A stretch of 7,919 nucleotides of DNA from an uncultured Lachnospiraceae bacterium (GTDB lineage Bacteria > Bacillota > Clostridia > Lachnospirales > Lachnospiraceae): assembly GCA_947178465.1 (NCBI GenBank), contig CAMWYL010000144.1:1-7919 (forward strand). The letters run 5' to 3'. This document shows, one piece after another, positions 1 through 6,510 of this stretch. A program made the position numbers and the translations under genes. Below the pieces are notes generated by a model that worked only from the letters and a program-made list of their open reading frames with translations, did not search any database and was not told the DNA's origin. How positions within the stretch are numbered: position 1 is the stretch's first letter; each line of letters opens with the position of its first letter.

Positions 1-151
1 TGTTAAAACAGTAAAGGATCTTTTCAGTGTTCTTGAATGCCTCATCCTTCATTGCCTTTTGACGCTCCAACCATGATATGCTGTTCATTTTCTTAAATAC
101 TTCGTCAATGGTTACTGCTATCGTCTCTTTTATTTCTTTTGATACTGCCAT
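1..151 (-). CDS. Unknown protein, N-terminal 50 residues only (runs off the window)
   Basis: The reading frame opens at an ATG (complement of 149-151) and stays open to the window edge, giving about 50 residues beginning MAVSKEIKETIAVTIDEVFK. An AAGGAG Shine-Dalgarno lies 6 bases upstream. The gene starts 18 bases after the stop of the 397-residue gene, so it is very likely the next cistron of the same operon. The visible part is charged and predicted helical, with a segment WLERQKAMKDEAFKNTEKIL that resembles the start of small phage or mobile-element regulators with an NTE-xx-L helix (ArpU/sigma-like proteins). That resemblance is from memory and weak. No catalytic motif is visible. The existence of the gene is well supported; its function is not. 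Confidence 0.75.
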   Translation of the reverse strand, partial: MAVSKEIKETIAVTIDEVFKKMNSISWLERQKAMKDEAFKNTEKILYCFN

Positions 152-169
152 GTTTTCTCCTTTCCGACA

Positions 170-1363
170 TCAGTCTCTCTGCTGTCTGCACTGTTCTTCC
201 AGTTCTATTATCTGCTCCAGTTTCCCTGCCAGTTCGCGGGTAGTGCCCAATGCAGTATTATACATTTTGCTTGCTATCTGCCTGCGGATACTGACCTGAA
301 GTTCTGCCAGTTCCTCGCGGAGCCGCTCCGTCTGCCTGTCCGGATTCACCGGTGCAGTGCTGATCTTGGGTGCCTCCGTTTCCTCTGCGTCCCCGCCGAC
401 TTCCGCTGCAACGGTATCCGCTGCGGCACCGGGGACTCCGGCCTCCTCCGGCACTGCCTCCGGTGTCACCTCCGGGATGTCTTCCACCCGCATCTGCCCG
501 GGAAGCGGTTTATATGTATCCTCCGGCACGCCGTTCTCCGTATCCATGCATCCCTCCGCATACAGCCTCTCTGACATCTCCAGAAAATCCGCATAAGACA
601 ATGCGTCAATCGCCGGCCTTTTGTCCTTAATATAGCGATGCTTAATGCCCTGCGCAAATCCATGGAACAGCAGCATACACAGGCTGCTTGAAAAAGTCCT
701 GCTGCCGGACGGGCAGATTTCCTCCGCGAGTATCTGCGGCGTGAGCATTCCCGCGCCAAGCCTGTCCGCAAGCTCCTGTTTCTGTTCCTTCCAGAATGCC
801 ACGGTGATTTCCTCCAACGGCGTGCGCTCCGGTTCCTGCGACGTCGCATCCGATTCTTTTTCCGTCTCCTGCTGCCCGTTGCTTTCTTCCGCCGTATCCG
901 CTTTTTCCCCTGCCGCCATCTGAACCAGAGGGAGCTCTTTCCGCTCCTGCTCTTCCAGGGCGCCGTCCTCCGCTCTCTCCAGCGCCTTAATCTCCCGTAT
1001 CTGCTTCACGGTGGTATCCTCCGTTACCAGCGTAAAATCCTCTTCCTTCATGGTGAGCATTTCCTGAAGCTTGCTGTATCCGTAATTACGGAACTCCTCT
1101 TTTATCTCAGGGCTGTTCCCGTCCGTCGAAAACATCGTGTTGATGTCCATAAACCTGTTTGCCGTGGATTCGGACAGCCTGTACTCCTGCATTGCAAACT
1201 CCGCCATATTGCGGTATCCGTCCTGCCTGTACAGACCGTTATCCCGCACCTGCTTCATGTAATAGCCGATTATGATAAAATTATTGACCGTCTCGTTCAG
1301 CTTTTCCCTGATTTTTCCCTTTATCTCAACATAACCTTCCTGTGTAAACCGTAACTGCTCCAT
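170..1363 (-). CDS. Mobile-element protein with N-terminal helical domain and C-terminal coiled coil, function unknown
   Basis: This 397-residue protein has four visible parts. Residues about 1-125 form a helical, conserved-looking domain (LNETVNNFIIIGYYMKQVRD, then a YGYSKLQEML segment) of the kind seen in DUF3102/ParB-neighbour proteins of clostridial elements. Residues about 125-185 are an acidic E/Q/T-rich linker. Residues about 185-285 are a second ordered region ending in a DFLEMSERLYAEG helix. A Pro/Glu/Ala-rich linker follows, then residues about 340-397 make a coiled coil (TERLREELAELQVSIRRQIA). Two ATGs compete. The one at 1369 abuts AGGAGG with no spacing, while the one at 1363 sits 6 bases after it and is chosen. 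That AGGAGG overlaps the stop codon of the upstream PcfJ-like gene, suggesting translational coupling. The layout suits an element-encoded DNA-binding or partition-type adaptor, but this is inference. Confidence 0.85.
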   Translation of the reverse strand: MEQLRFTQEGYVEIKGKIREKLNETVNNFIIIGYYMKQVRDNGLYRQDGYRNMAEFAMQEYRLSESTANRFMDINTMFSTDGNSPEIKEEFRNYGYSKLQEMLTMKEEDFTLVTEDTTVKQIREIKALERAEDGALEEQERKELPLVQMAAGEKADTAEESNGQQETEKESDATSQEPERTPLEEITVAFWKEQKQELADRLGAGMLTPQILAEEICPSGSRTFSSSLCMLLFHGFAQGIKHRYIKDKRPAIDALSYADFLEMSERLYAEGCMDTENGVPEDTYKPLPGQMRVEDIPEVTPEAVPEEAGVPGAAADTVAAEVGGDAEETEAPKISTAPVNPDRQTERLREELAELQVSIRRQIASKMYNTALGTTRELAGKLEQIIELEEQCRQQRD

Positions 1364-1373
1364 ACCCATCCTC

Positions 1374-3494
1374 CTACATTGCCACCGGTATTCTCACCGG
1401 GTTCTCCCGTTCCCTGTCCCGCGCTGACCTGTCCGCTTTTTCCTGCGCCCGTGCCAGCGCTTTTTCCATAAAATCTTTTGCCTCTTTGGGCGCTTCCCCG
1501 TTGTATATAATACGGTTCTGTATTATAAGCAGCCGCCCCGAGCGCTCTTTTACCTCTACGGTACAGAATGCCTTTCCCGGCTCTTCCTTCCTGCGTATAA
1601 AGAGGATATTCGTCTCCCCCTCGACTGCCCTGTCATAATACTGCGTCACACAGTTGTGCTGCGCATTCCCCTCGTGCTTCAATGCAAGCCAACTGTCCGG
1701 TATGACTATCAGCATCTGTTCATCCCCGTAATCGAACAGACTTTTCAGGAGCTTTGCCCTTTTCTTCAGCTTTGCGTCACTTTCCTTACGCTTTGACGCC
1801 TCTTCCTGCTCCTGCATCATTGTATACTGCTCCGCGGCCTCATCATGCGCACGCTTCATGTCCTGCGGGAAGAATACCGATGCGTCCCCGATATCCATGC
1901 CCAGCTTCCGTGCGGCATCAAGATAATCCGCATAAAGGCTCATTGTACTCTTTGCATGTTCCATGTCTCCCCCTACCCCTAATTTCTTCAGATAGCGGAT
2001 GATCTTATGCGGTGTCTGGTAACGGAAATATTCCAGCAGAACATGAGGGCCGATATATCCGTCTATCCATTCAAGCTGTTCATCCGTCACTCTTACCTCC
2101 ATATCCCTGAACCGCTGTAATATCCGTACCATCCTGTCCCCTGCATCCATCCGCACGGCCTGGTTGAAATATTCCTTTGAAAGGCCTATGTATTCCCATG
2201 GCTTCCGCAGTTCCGCGTCACGCCGTAATTTGGTCAGCCCGCCTGAGTCAAGCAGATCATCCGTCACAAACCGCTTCAGCCCCATCTTCCAAAATGCTTC
2301 ATACGGCAGCCGTCCCGATACCATATTATCCAGCATCCCGCGTACATCCAACCTCCTGCTTCCGACCGCCCTTACGATTTCGGCGACGGGGATATACTTT
2401 AATCCGGTATCCTTCAACACCCTTGTCAGGTTTGCGGAGTACAGTACCGACTTTGCATAGCAGCCGTACCAGTGGCCGTTATAATAGCCGTATCTCCCGC
2501 GCCCTGTCGTACCGGACTCGCACCACCTGTGTATCCCCGTGTTTTTAAACTCCCCGAATTCGTATTCGTGGTGTTCCCTCATCCGTGCATCCAGGATAAG
2601 CCTGTATTCCTCATACAGCTTTACTTCAGGTACATATCCCTGCTCACGGTGCAGCTTCCGCCCCGCTTCAAACTGTCGGTATACATAATGCACGCCATCC
2701 TCACATTTCTGCAGTATCGAGACCCTTGTACTACCGTCCGCATATTTCTGCCGCTTCCACCCTTTATAAGTAACACTGCTGCCGCATTGCGGACACCTGC
2801 CCTTCACATTATGCTCCTGCCTGCCCTTCAGCGGGACATGTCGCATGCAGGCCGTACAGTATCCCTTACTGCTGCCGTTGTCAAAGAAAAGCATATGGTT
2901 ATCCCCAAATCCCTTCCAATGTACAAAGTGGTCAAAATTCTTCGGAAGCTCCGGCACCATATCCATATCCTGGTCAATCCGGTCTGTTATAATGCGGTGC
3001 CGTTTGCTGAGGCTGTCCGCCCTTACCACATTCTGGAAATCAAGCACTGCCTTCCATACGGAATCACTCAGTCCCGTATGGAAATATGTATTGACCAGTC
3101 TGCGGACCGTATCCGTCTGGATGCTCTTTCCCTGCGGCACATACAACGCATTCTGACTCTCCTTCCAATCAAGGCCGTCAATCTTTGCTTTTCTCCATTT
3201 TCCGGATACGCAGTCGTATGTATTGTCCTCTTTGTTTTCATAATCCAGAAAAATCCGAAACCGCGGCTCCCTATCCTTTTTCGCCAGATCCGCACGGGTA
3301 AACATATCCACCTCCAGAATATTCCCTTCCCTGCATACGGCACGGAAATAGCAGCCCGTCCGGTACTGCATGTATGAGTAACTTCCCCCGAAAACTTTTA
3401 CTCTTTTAAGCTCCCCTTGGTCCTCTGCCGCCATTTTAAGCATTTTCGCCGTCGCGGTAAGCGGCCGTGTATTGAGCAGGCTCTTTTTTCTCAT
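1374..3494 (-). CDS. PcfJ-like protein with zinc ribbon
   Basis: This 706-residue protein matches the PcfJ-like family, named after a gene of the Enterococcus conjugative plasmid pCF10 and widespread in Clostridia mobile elements; its biochemical role is unknown. Residues 213-237 form a likely zinc ribbon: C213-x2-C216 then C234-x2-C237, embedded in YCTAC and RCPQCG. The C-terminal 100 residues carry the family signature: LIVIPDSWLALKHEGNAQHN, then CV, GETNILFIRR, a short CTVEV strand and a final IIQNR strand (about 594-662). A charged helix (about 555-590) precedes it and the tail is strongly basic/acidic. The ATG at 3494 follows AGGAGG by about 8 bases, and that Shine-Dalgarno lies directly after the PcfK-like stop (TAG). 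Adjacency to a PcfK-like gene is the expected family arrangement and supports the call. Confidence 0.88.
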   Translation of the reverse strand: MRKKSLLNTRPLTATAKMLKMAAEDQGELKRVKVFGGSYSYMQYRTGCYFRAVCREGNILEVDMFTRADLAKKDREPRFRIFLDYENKEDNTYDCVSGKWRKAKIDGLDWKESQNALYVPQGKSIQTDTVRRLVNTYFHTGLSDSVWKAVLDFQNVVRADSLSKRHRIITDRIDQDMDMVPELPKNFDHFVHWKGFGDNHMLFFDNGSSKGYCTACMRHVPLKGRQEHNVKGRCPQCGSSVTYKGWKRQKYADGSTRVSILQKCEDGVHYVYRQFEAGRKLHREQGYVPEVKLYEEYRLILDARMREHHEYEFGEFKNTGIHRWCESGTTGRGRYGYYNGHWYGCYAKSVLYSANLTRVLKDTGLKYIPVAEIVRAVGSRRLDVRGMLDNMVSGRLPYEAFWKMGLKRFVTDDLLDSGGLTKLRRDAELRKPWEYIGLSKEYFNQAVRMDAGDRMVRILQRFRDMEVRVTDEQLEWIDGYIGPHVLLEYFRYQTPHKIIRYLKKLGVGGDMEHAKSTMSLYADYLDAARKLGMDIGDASVFFPQDMKRAHDEAAEQYTMMQEQEEASKRKESDAKLKKRAKLLKSLFDYGDEQMLIVIPDSWLALKHEGNAQHNCVTQYYDRAVEGETNILFIRRKEEPGKAFCTVEVKERSGRLLIIQNRIIYNGEAPKEAKDFMEKALARAQEKADRSARDRERENPVRIPVAM

Positions 3495-3506
3495 GGTACT
3501 CTCCTC

Positions 3507-3989
3507 CTATTCCATATAATAATCCCTGATAATCCGTTTTGCCGTCCCCATCCCGGGAATGCCCATCTCAACCGATACGCCCCCTTTTATGCCGGATTTC
3601 TCCAATATATCTTTGTCTATCCTGTATCTGTTTTTATAGGACCATTTCAACAGCGCGGCAATACAGCCCTTGAGCGTCTTATCTTTGTCCCTTACCTTTT
3701 CTGCAAGCGCCGTGTCGTCCATACAGCTTGTCTTGATATACTCCACCCAATCGGCCACCAGCTCAACGGGCTTCAGCTCCGCTGCCTCCACTTCAAGCTT
3801 CCCTACTGCCGCCATTGCGACGTCGCAGAACTCTTCAAGTCCTCCCTGCGCATACAGCTCCGCAAAGGCCGTATCAATCCCGTTCTCCTCCGCAAGCTTT
3901 TTCAGTCCTTCCGCATCACCTTCATTTTTCAGCCCTTCGGCTGCTTTGTTCAGCTCCTCCGCCGTCATGTTTCCGAAAATATCGAACAT
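3507..3989 (-). CDS. PcfK-like protein (possibly AcrIIA9-family related)
   Basis: This protein is 160 residues, counted from the ATG at 3989. An ATG at 4034 would add 15 residues but has no good ribosome binding site, and those codons fall in a GC-rich hairpin. The ATG at 3989 has AAAGGAG about 6 bases upstream. The N-terminal third is acidic and helical (AEELNKAAEGLKNEGDAEGL, then KKLAEENGID). The C-terminal third has a K-x-L-K-x-C-I segment, a basic helix, VSVEMGIPGMGTAKRII and a terminal DYYME, in the order expected for PcfK-like proteins (K-x-I-x-x-C-I ... A-x-x-YY-x-E). It lies immediately before the PcfJ-like gene, the usual neighbour. Some PcfK-like proteins are, as I recall, named after the Cas9 inhibitor AcrIIA9; I cannot tell from sequence alone whether this one inhibits Cas9. 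No catalytic residues are visible. Confidence 0.65.
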   Translation of the reverse strand: MFDIFGNMTAEELNKAAEGLKNEGDAEGLKKLAEENGIDTAFAELYAQGGLEEFCDVAMAAVGKLEVEAAELKPVELVADWVEYIKTSCMDDTALAEKVRDKDKTLKGCIAALLKWSYKNRYRIDKDILEKSGIKGGVSVEMGIPGMGTAKRIIRDYYME

Positions 3990-4004
3990 TCCGTTCTCCT
4001 TTCT

Positions 4005-4025
4005 CCGCGCCCGCAAAGGGCACGG
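4005..4025 (-). other. GC-rich hairpin between the RNase H-like and PcfK-like genes
   Basis: Read on the minus strand, CCGTGCCC and GGGCGCGG pair over 8 bp (one G-U) around a 5-base loop. The stem ends about 3 bases before the AAAGGAG Shine-Dalgarno of the PcfK-like gene. There is no U-tract after it, so it is not an intrinsic terminator. It could stabilise a processed mRNA end or tune translation of the PcfK-like gene, both inferences. Confidence 0.5.
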
Positions 4026-4068
4026 CTCTGCCATTGTTTACGGGTTCCCTGTGATATATCAATCCTTT

Positions 4069-4542
4069 TCAGGACAAAAGGCTGCTCTGCCGGTACACCG
4101 CTCCTCTGCGACGCCCGATTTCTTTTACCAGCTCCTCCCTGTAAGGATGGTCCGGATTGAAGGCGAAAGAAAGCTCATGCTTTGAAGCCTGCACCAGAAG
4201 CGCCTTCCACTCTTCCGCATTCGCCACGGGCTCATTCCGTTCATTCCTCCAACCGTTCCCGTTCCACCGGTCCGCATATCCCTGCATGATACTTCCCTTT
4301 ACATAGTCGCACTGCATATATATGGTCACATTGCAGGGACATATCAGAAGCTCCAGCGCTTTTGTCAGCGCAATAAGAGATATCCTGTTGTAGGTCGCTT
4401 CCATGCCGCCATAGACACTCCTCTTCTCCGCCTCCCCGGATGCCCTGATGAATTCCACCGCGGCGCCGTACCATCTTACCTGTTTCCGGGTTCCCCGGGA
4501 GTCAGTCTCAATATAGATATTCACATCCTTTTTTGCCTGCAT
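4069..4542 (-). CDS. RNase H-fold protein, probably without nuclease activity
   Basis: This 157-residue protein has the strand and helix order of RNase HI: VNIYIETD (7-14), a strand at YGAAVEFI, then the NRISLIALTKALELL helix (52-66), the VTIYMQCDYVKGSI strand (72-85), a WNGNGWRN segment typical of RNase H, NAEEWKALL, and HELSFAFNPDHPYREEL near the end. Aligned by eye to E. coli RNase HI, the four acidic catalytic residues are not kept: D10 corresponds to E12, E48 to S55 and D70 to Q77, and no clear D134 equivalent is seen. I infer a structural or nucleic-acid-binding role rather than RNA-DNA hydrolysis. The ATG at 4542 follows GGAGGAGG by about 9 bases, and that Shine-Dalgarno is part of the repeat array. 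It is co-oriented with rep upstream and the PcfK-like gene downstream. The N-terminal alignment is the least certain. Confidence 0.78.
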   Translation of the reverse strand: MQAKKDVNIYIETDSRGTRKQVRWYGAAVEFIRASGEAEKRSVYGGMEATYNRISLIALTKALELLICPCNVTIYMQCDYVKGSIMQGYADRWNGNGWRNERNEPVANAEEWKALLVQASKHELSFAFNPDHPYREELVKEIGRRRGAVYRQSSLLS

Positions 4543-4557
4543 CCCGCAACACCTCCT

Positions 4558-4732
4558 CCCATTTAGTATTTATGCGGTTTTCAGCCGTTTTGAGGATGAT
4601 TTCCGCGCATATCCGACCATTCGGTCTCCCATTTAAGGAAAATCACGTTTGTCGGCTGTACGCTCTTTAAAATGTGCATATTCGACCGTTATGTATCAAA
4701 AATGCCTTTCCCATTTAGTAAAAATGCGGTTT
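4558..4732. repeat. Three diverged direct repeats next to and inside the rep 3' end (iteron-like)
   Basis: On the plus strand CCCATTTA begins near-copies at 4558, 4628 and 4710. The first and third agree at 20 of 23 positions (CCCATTTAGTA, three differing bases, then ATGCGGTTT); the second keeps CCCATTTA, AAAAT and GTTT (17 of 23 against the third). A second motif, G(C/T)GCATAT(C/T)CGACC(A/G)TT, recurs at 4605-4621 and 4674-4690, with nearly the same offset (47 and 46 bases) from the start of its unit. The array is therefore a set of diverged units of about 70-82 bp. The third copy lies in the last codons of rep, and the first supplies the ribosome binding site of the RNase H-like gene. Rep-binding iterons or a duplicated rep tail are both possible. 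Confidence 0.6.
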
Positions 4733-5525
4733 CCGGGATTTTTGCATCCGGCTTTCTCCCCTCCCTGAGACGATACTCCGTATAATGCAGCCAGCTCATT
4801 CCCGTAAATGCATTTACTCCCGTCGCAATGGAGTCCTTATCTATGTAAAAGCCCTTTGTGGGCTTAGGACCATCCTGCAATATTTTGCACATTGTCCAAT
4901 GCGTGTAGAGCTTCCTTACCGGTCGGGGCCTTACCAGATTCCGGGATGTACCATATTTCCGGTATTCCTTCTGCTCACTCTCCGGAAGCAGACTGAGTTG
5001 TCGAACACTCTGTTCGTCCGGCTGCTTCACGATATACGCGGCAAGCTTCGCATACCCGCCTGACGCATAAAGGGATTCATAATTTACCCTGCCATGACTC
5101 CACAGCTCCTGAATCAGGATATCCGTCTCCACGGCGCCACGCAGCCTGTTGACAAGAATATGGATATGGACTCCCCCCTGCTTCCCGATCTCAATCCTGC
5201 GGATCCATTTCAACGGCTGTCCCGCTTTCTTATATGCGTTCCTCAGCCTGTCCGTAAAACGTTTGACGTCTTTCCGGACTTCCCAAATTGTTTTTCTTGT
5301 CCCCTTGGGATATTTCAGGCACGCCCATACGTCATAAGGGTCAAAGTTTTCTTTTATCAACCTCCTGATATACTTCTCGCGGTTGAGTTGATTCTGCTTT
5401 GCCATCTGCTCAGGCGTCGGCTTTTTCTTCGGCGCCCGCTTCTCTCCCTTTGCCCCATAGTTGCCTTTGTAGTTTATTTCATTCTCTATGGAGTCCTTAC
5501 TAATCCACTGCTTGAGCTCGTACAT
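4689..5525 (-). CDS. rep: HUH-family rolling-circle replication initiator (Rep)
   Basis: This 278-residue protein, counted from the ATG at 5525, should nick one DNA strand at an origin and attach to the 5' end through a tyrosine. The start at 5525 follows AAGGAG by about 8 bases; a longer version from 5549 adds 8 residues but reads through that ribosome binding site. Numbered from that longer form, a helical CLKYPKGTRKTIWEV region (about 77-91) and a basic helix precede the metal-binding HUH motif GGVHIHILVN (H128, H130). A single candidate catalytic tyrosine lies in AAYIVKQ (Y172, YxxK spacing to K175). Next come the YGTSRNLVRPRPV segment common in this Rep group and a variable tail. The gene leads the operon and is preceded by a structured AT-rich region. 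It could be a plasmid or phage Rep rather than a conjugative relaxase: it is small, with no visible extra domain. Confidence 0.85.
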   Translation of the reverse strand: MYELKQWISKDSIENEINYKGNYGAKGEKRAPKKKPTPEQMAKQNQLNREKYIRRLIKENFDPYDVWACLKYPKGTRKTIWEVRKDVKRFTDRLRNAYKKAGQPLKWIRRIEIGKQGGVHIHILVNRLRGAVETDILIQELWSHGRVNYESLYASGGYAKLAAYIVKQPDEQSVRQLSLLPESEQKEYRKYGTSRNLVRPRPVRKLYTHWTMCKILQDGPKPTKGFYIDKDSIATGVNAFTGMSWLHYTEYRLREGRKPDAKIPETAFLLNGKGIFDT

Positions 5526-5570
5526 ATGTTCTACTCCTTCGATTGGCATATTGAGGGGGACAAGCTAACT

Positions 5571-5619
5571 TTAATATATTAATACGGTTACCAAAACAGG
5601 CCGCAAATCCCCTGTCCAT
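5571..5619 (-). promoter_or_regulatory. Candidate promoter and AT palindrome upstream of rep
   Basis: A perfect 12-base palindrome, TTAATATATTAA, occupies 5571-5582. On the minus strand, a TTGCGG element (about 5614-5619 inward) sits 16-17 bases before TATTAA/ATTAAT, giving a weak sigma-A-like promoter whose -10 overlaps the palindrome. The -35 matches the consensus poorly. The palindrome could instead be a Rep or regulator binding site, or an unwinding element. Confidence 0.35.
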
Positions 5620-5638
5620 GCGGTATCCCGGAGCCTGT
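5596..5638 (-). other. Imperfect stem-loop upstream of rep (possible double-strand origin)
   Basis: ACAGG (5596-5600) pairs with CCTGT (5634-5638), and directly inside it CCGCA (5601-5605) pairs with TGCGG (5619-5623), leaving a 10-base bulge and a 13-base loop. This sits 70 to 110 bases before the rep start, in DNA with no supported gene. Rolling-circle origins often put the nick site in such a hairpin. No canonical nick sequence could be recognised. Confidence 0.35.
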
Positions 5639-5660
5639 CCGCCCCGCGTGCATTCCCTGA

Positions 5661-5697
5661 AAAAAGGTAAAAAAAATAAAAGCCTGCCTGTTCAGAC
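5661..5697 (-). terminator. Candidate intrinsic terminator after the SleB-like gene
   Basis: On the minus strand GUCUG and CAGGC pair over 5 bp (one G-U) around AACAGG, followed by UUUUAUUUUUUUU. It begins 3 bases after the hydrolase stop. The stem is weak but the U-tract is long. It would separate the small-gene/hydrolase cluster from the rep operon. Confidence 0.45.
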
Positions 5698-5699
5698 AT

Positions 5700-6380
5700 T
5701 CATTTACCCGAAAAATAATGGTCTCCTACCTGCCGCCACGGCGTACCGTACTCCGGCCATCCGCCCGATGCAAAATAATAGATCCCCGGATAGCTCCTTT
5801 GCTCCAGCTCCATCCGCACGGCCTCATAGGTCTCCTCTGTCGGCTCCGCCCTGTCCATTGCACCGTCCCAATAGCTCGTAAAATGATACGGCTGTGTGAT
5901 CACGTCCCATATGGTATCCGGAAAATCCCTGTCGTCCACGCGGTTCAGGACCACATCCACAACAAGCCGCTTCCCCGTAAGCCCCTGATTGCCTGCCTCG
6001 GCCTCCACACAGCAGGCCAGCAGTTCCAGACTGTCATAATACTGCTCTTCCTCCAATTCCTCCGGCGTTATAACATACACTTCCGGTTCCGCCCGTGCCG
6101 TCGGAACCAAAGCCTGTGCGTTCTCTGTCACCGCTACCGCTTCCATATTCCGCACACCACACTGCTTCCATATCCGCGCTTTCTGTCGCAGGGGAAGGAG
6201 CTCATATTGGCGAAAGCACGCTATCCCTGCTGCCATACAGAACACCACCGCAAAGAGTATCAGGGCATATTCCGCTATTCTTTCAATCCGTTTCTTTGTC
6301 TTTGCCCATCGTATGCCATATACGGCTTGTCCGATCTGACCGCTTTCACGCGGTTTCATCCTCATGTTTATCCTGCCCAT
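5700..6380 (-). CDS. Membrane-anchored SleB-family cell wall hydrolase
   Basis: This 226-residue protein joins a basic N-terminus (RIER, WAKTKK) and one transmembrane helix (about 37-56, EYALILFAVVFCMAAGIACF) to a C-terminal Hydrolase_2/SleB-type domain (about 113-226). The domain shows LLACCVEAEAGNQG with a probable catalytic glutamate at E128, then VVLNRV, VITQPYHFTSYWDG, a YYFASGG strand and GDHYF near the end, all matching SleB order. SleB-family enzymes cleave peptidoglycan glycan strands. In this context it may locally open the wall during element transfer or phage entry, rather than germination. The start is uncertain: ATGs at 6380, 6365 and 6359 all overlap the upstream 49-codon gene. 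The first has AGAGAGGA about 11 bases away; the second has CAGGA 5 bases away. Confidence 0.85.
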   Translation of the reverse strand: MGRINMRMKPRESGQIGQAVYGIRWAKTKKRIERIAEYALILFAVVFCMAAGIACFRQYELLPLRQKARIWKQCGVRNMEAVAVTENAQALVPTARAEPEVYVITPEELEEEQYYDSLELLACCVEAEAGNQGLTGKRLVVDVVLNRVDDRDFPDTIWDVITQPYHFTSYWDGAMDRAEPTEETYEAVRMELEQRSYPGIYYFASGGWPEYGTPWRQVGDHYFSGK

Positions 6381-6495
6381 TCTCTGCTATTCCTCTCTGT
6401 ATATTGTAATATAACTCTGTCAGTGCCTCCGTCAGACGTTGGGACGTATCTTCCGAATACTCCACCACACATGTATATTCCGCGCCCTTCGCCAT
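6346..6495 (-). CDS. Small unknown acidic protein, 49 residues
   Basis: The frame runs from ATG (complement of 6493-6495) to TGA (complement of 6346-6348) and encodes MAKGAEYTCVVEYSEDTSQR, then LTEALTELYYNIQRGIAENG and an acidic tail. The ATG has AGGAGG about 6 to 7 bases upstream, in the 15-base gap after the stop of the 79-codon gene. Its 3' end overlaps the start of the hydrolase by 14-35 bases depending on the hydrolase start. The start site, strong ribosome binding site and tight packing argue for a real gene. No family recognised; a soluble helical protein, possibly a partner of its neighbours. Confidence 0.7.
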   Translation of the reverse strand: MAKGAEYTCVVEYSEDTSQRLTEALTELYYNIQRGIAENGQDKHEDETA

Positions 6496-6510
6496 AGGCC
6501 CACCTCCTCG

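Noticed and set aside
2472..3377. Open frame of about 301 codons on the plus strand
   Set aside because: It is the antisense of the PcfJ-like gene, whose zinc ribbon, family motif and ribosome binding site are convincing. The plus frame has no recognisable domain and no Shine-Dalgarno.
3417..4160. Open frame of about 247 codons on the plus strand
   Set aside because: It covers the PcfK-like gene and its junctions in antisense, with Cys/Arg/Leu-rich composition typical of a shadow frame and no ribosome binding site.
4581..4679. 32-codon minus-strand frame starting MHILKSVQPTNVIFLKWETE
   Set aside because: It lies in the repeat array and has no Shine-Dalgarno. It is more simply explained as repeat DNA, though a small coding role is not excluded.
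5590..5655. 21-codon minus-strand frame (MHAGRTGSG...) upstream of rep as a leader peptide
   Set aside because: Only a weak CAGGGA site, and it falls on the hairpin region; no attenuation features seen.
5718..6497. Open frame of about 259 codons on the plus strand
   Set aside because: It is antisense to the SleB-like hydrolase and the 49-codon gene; no family features.
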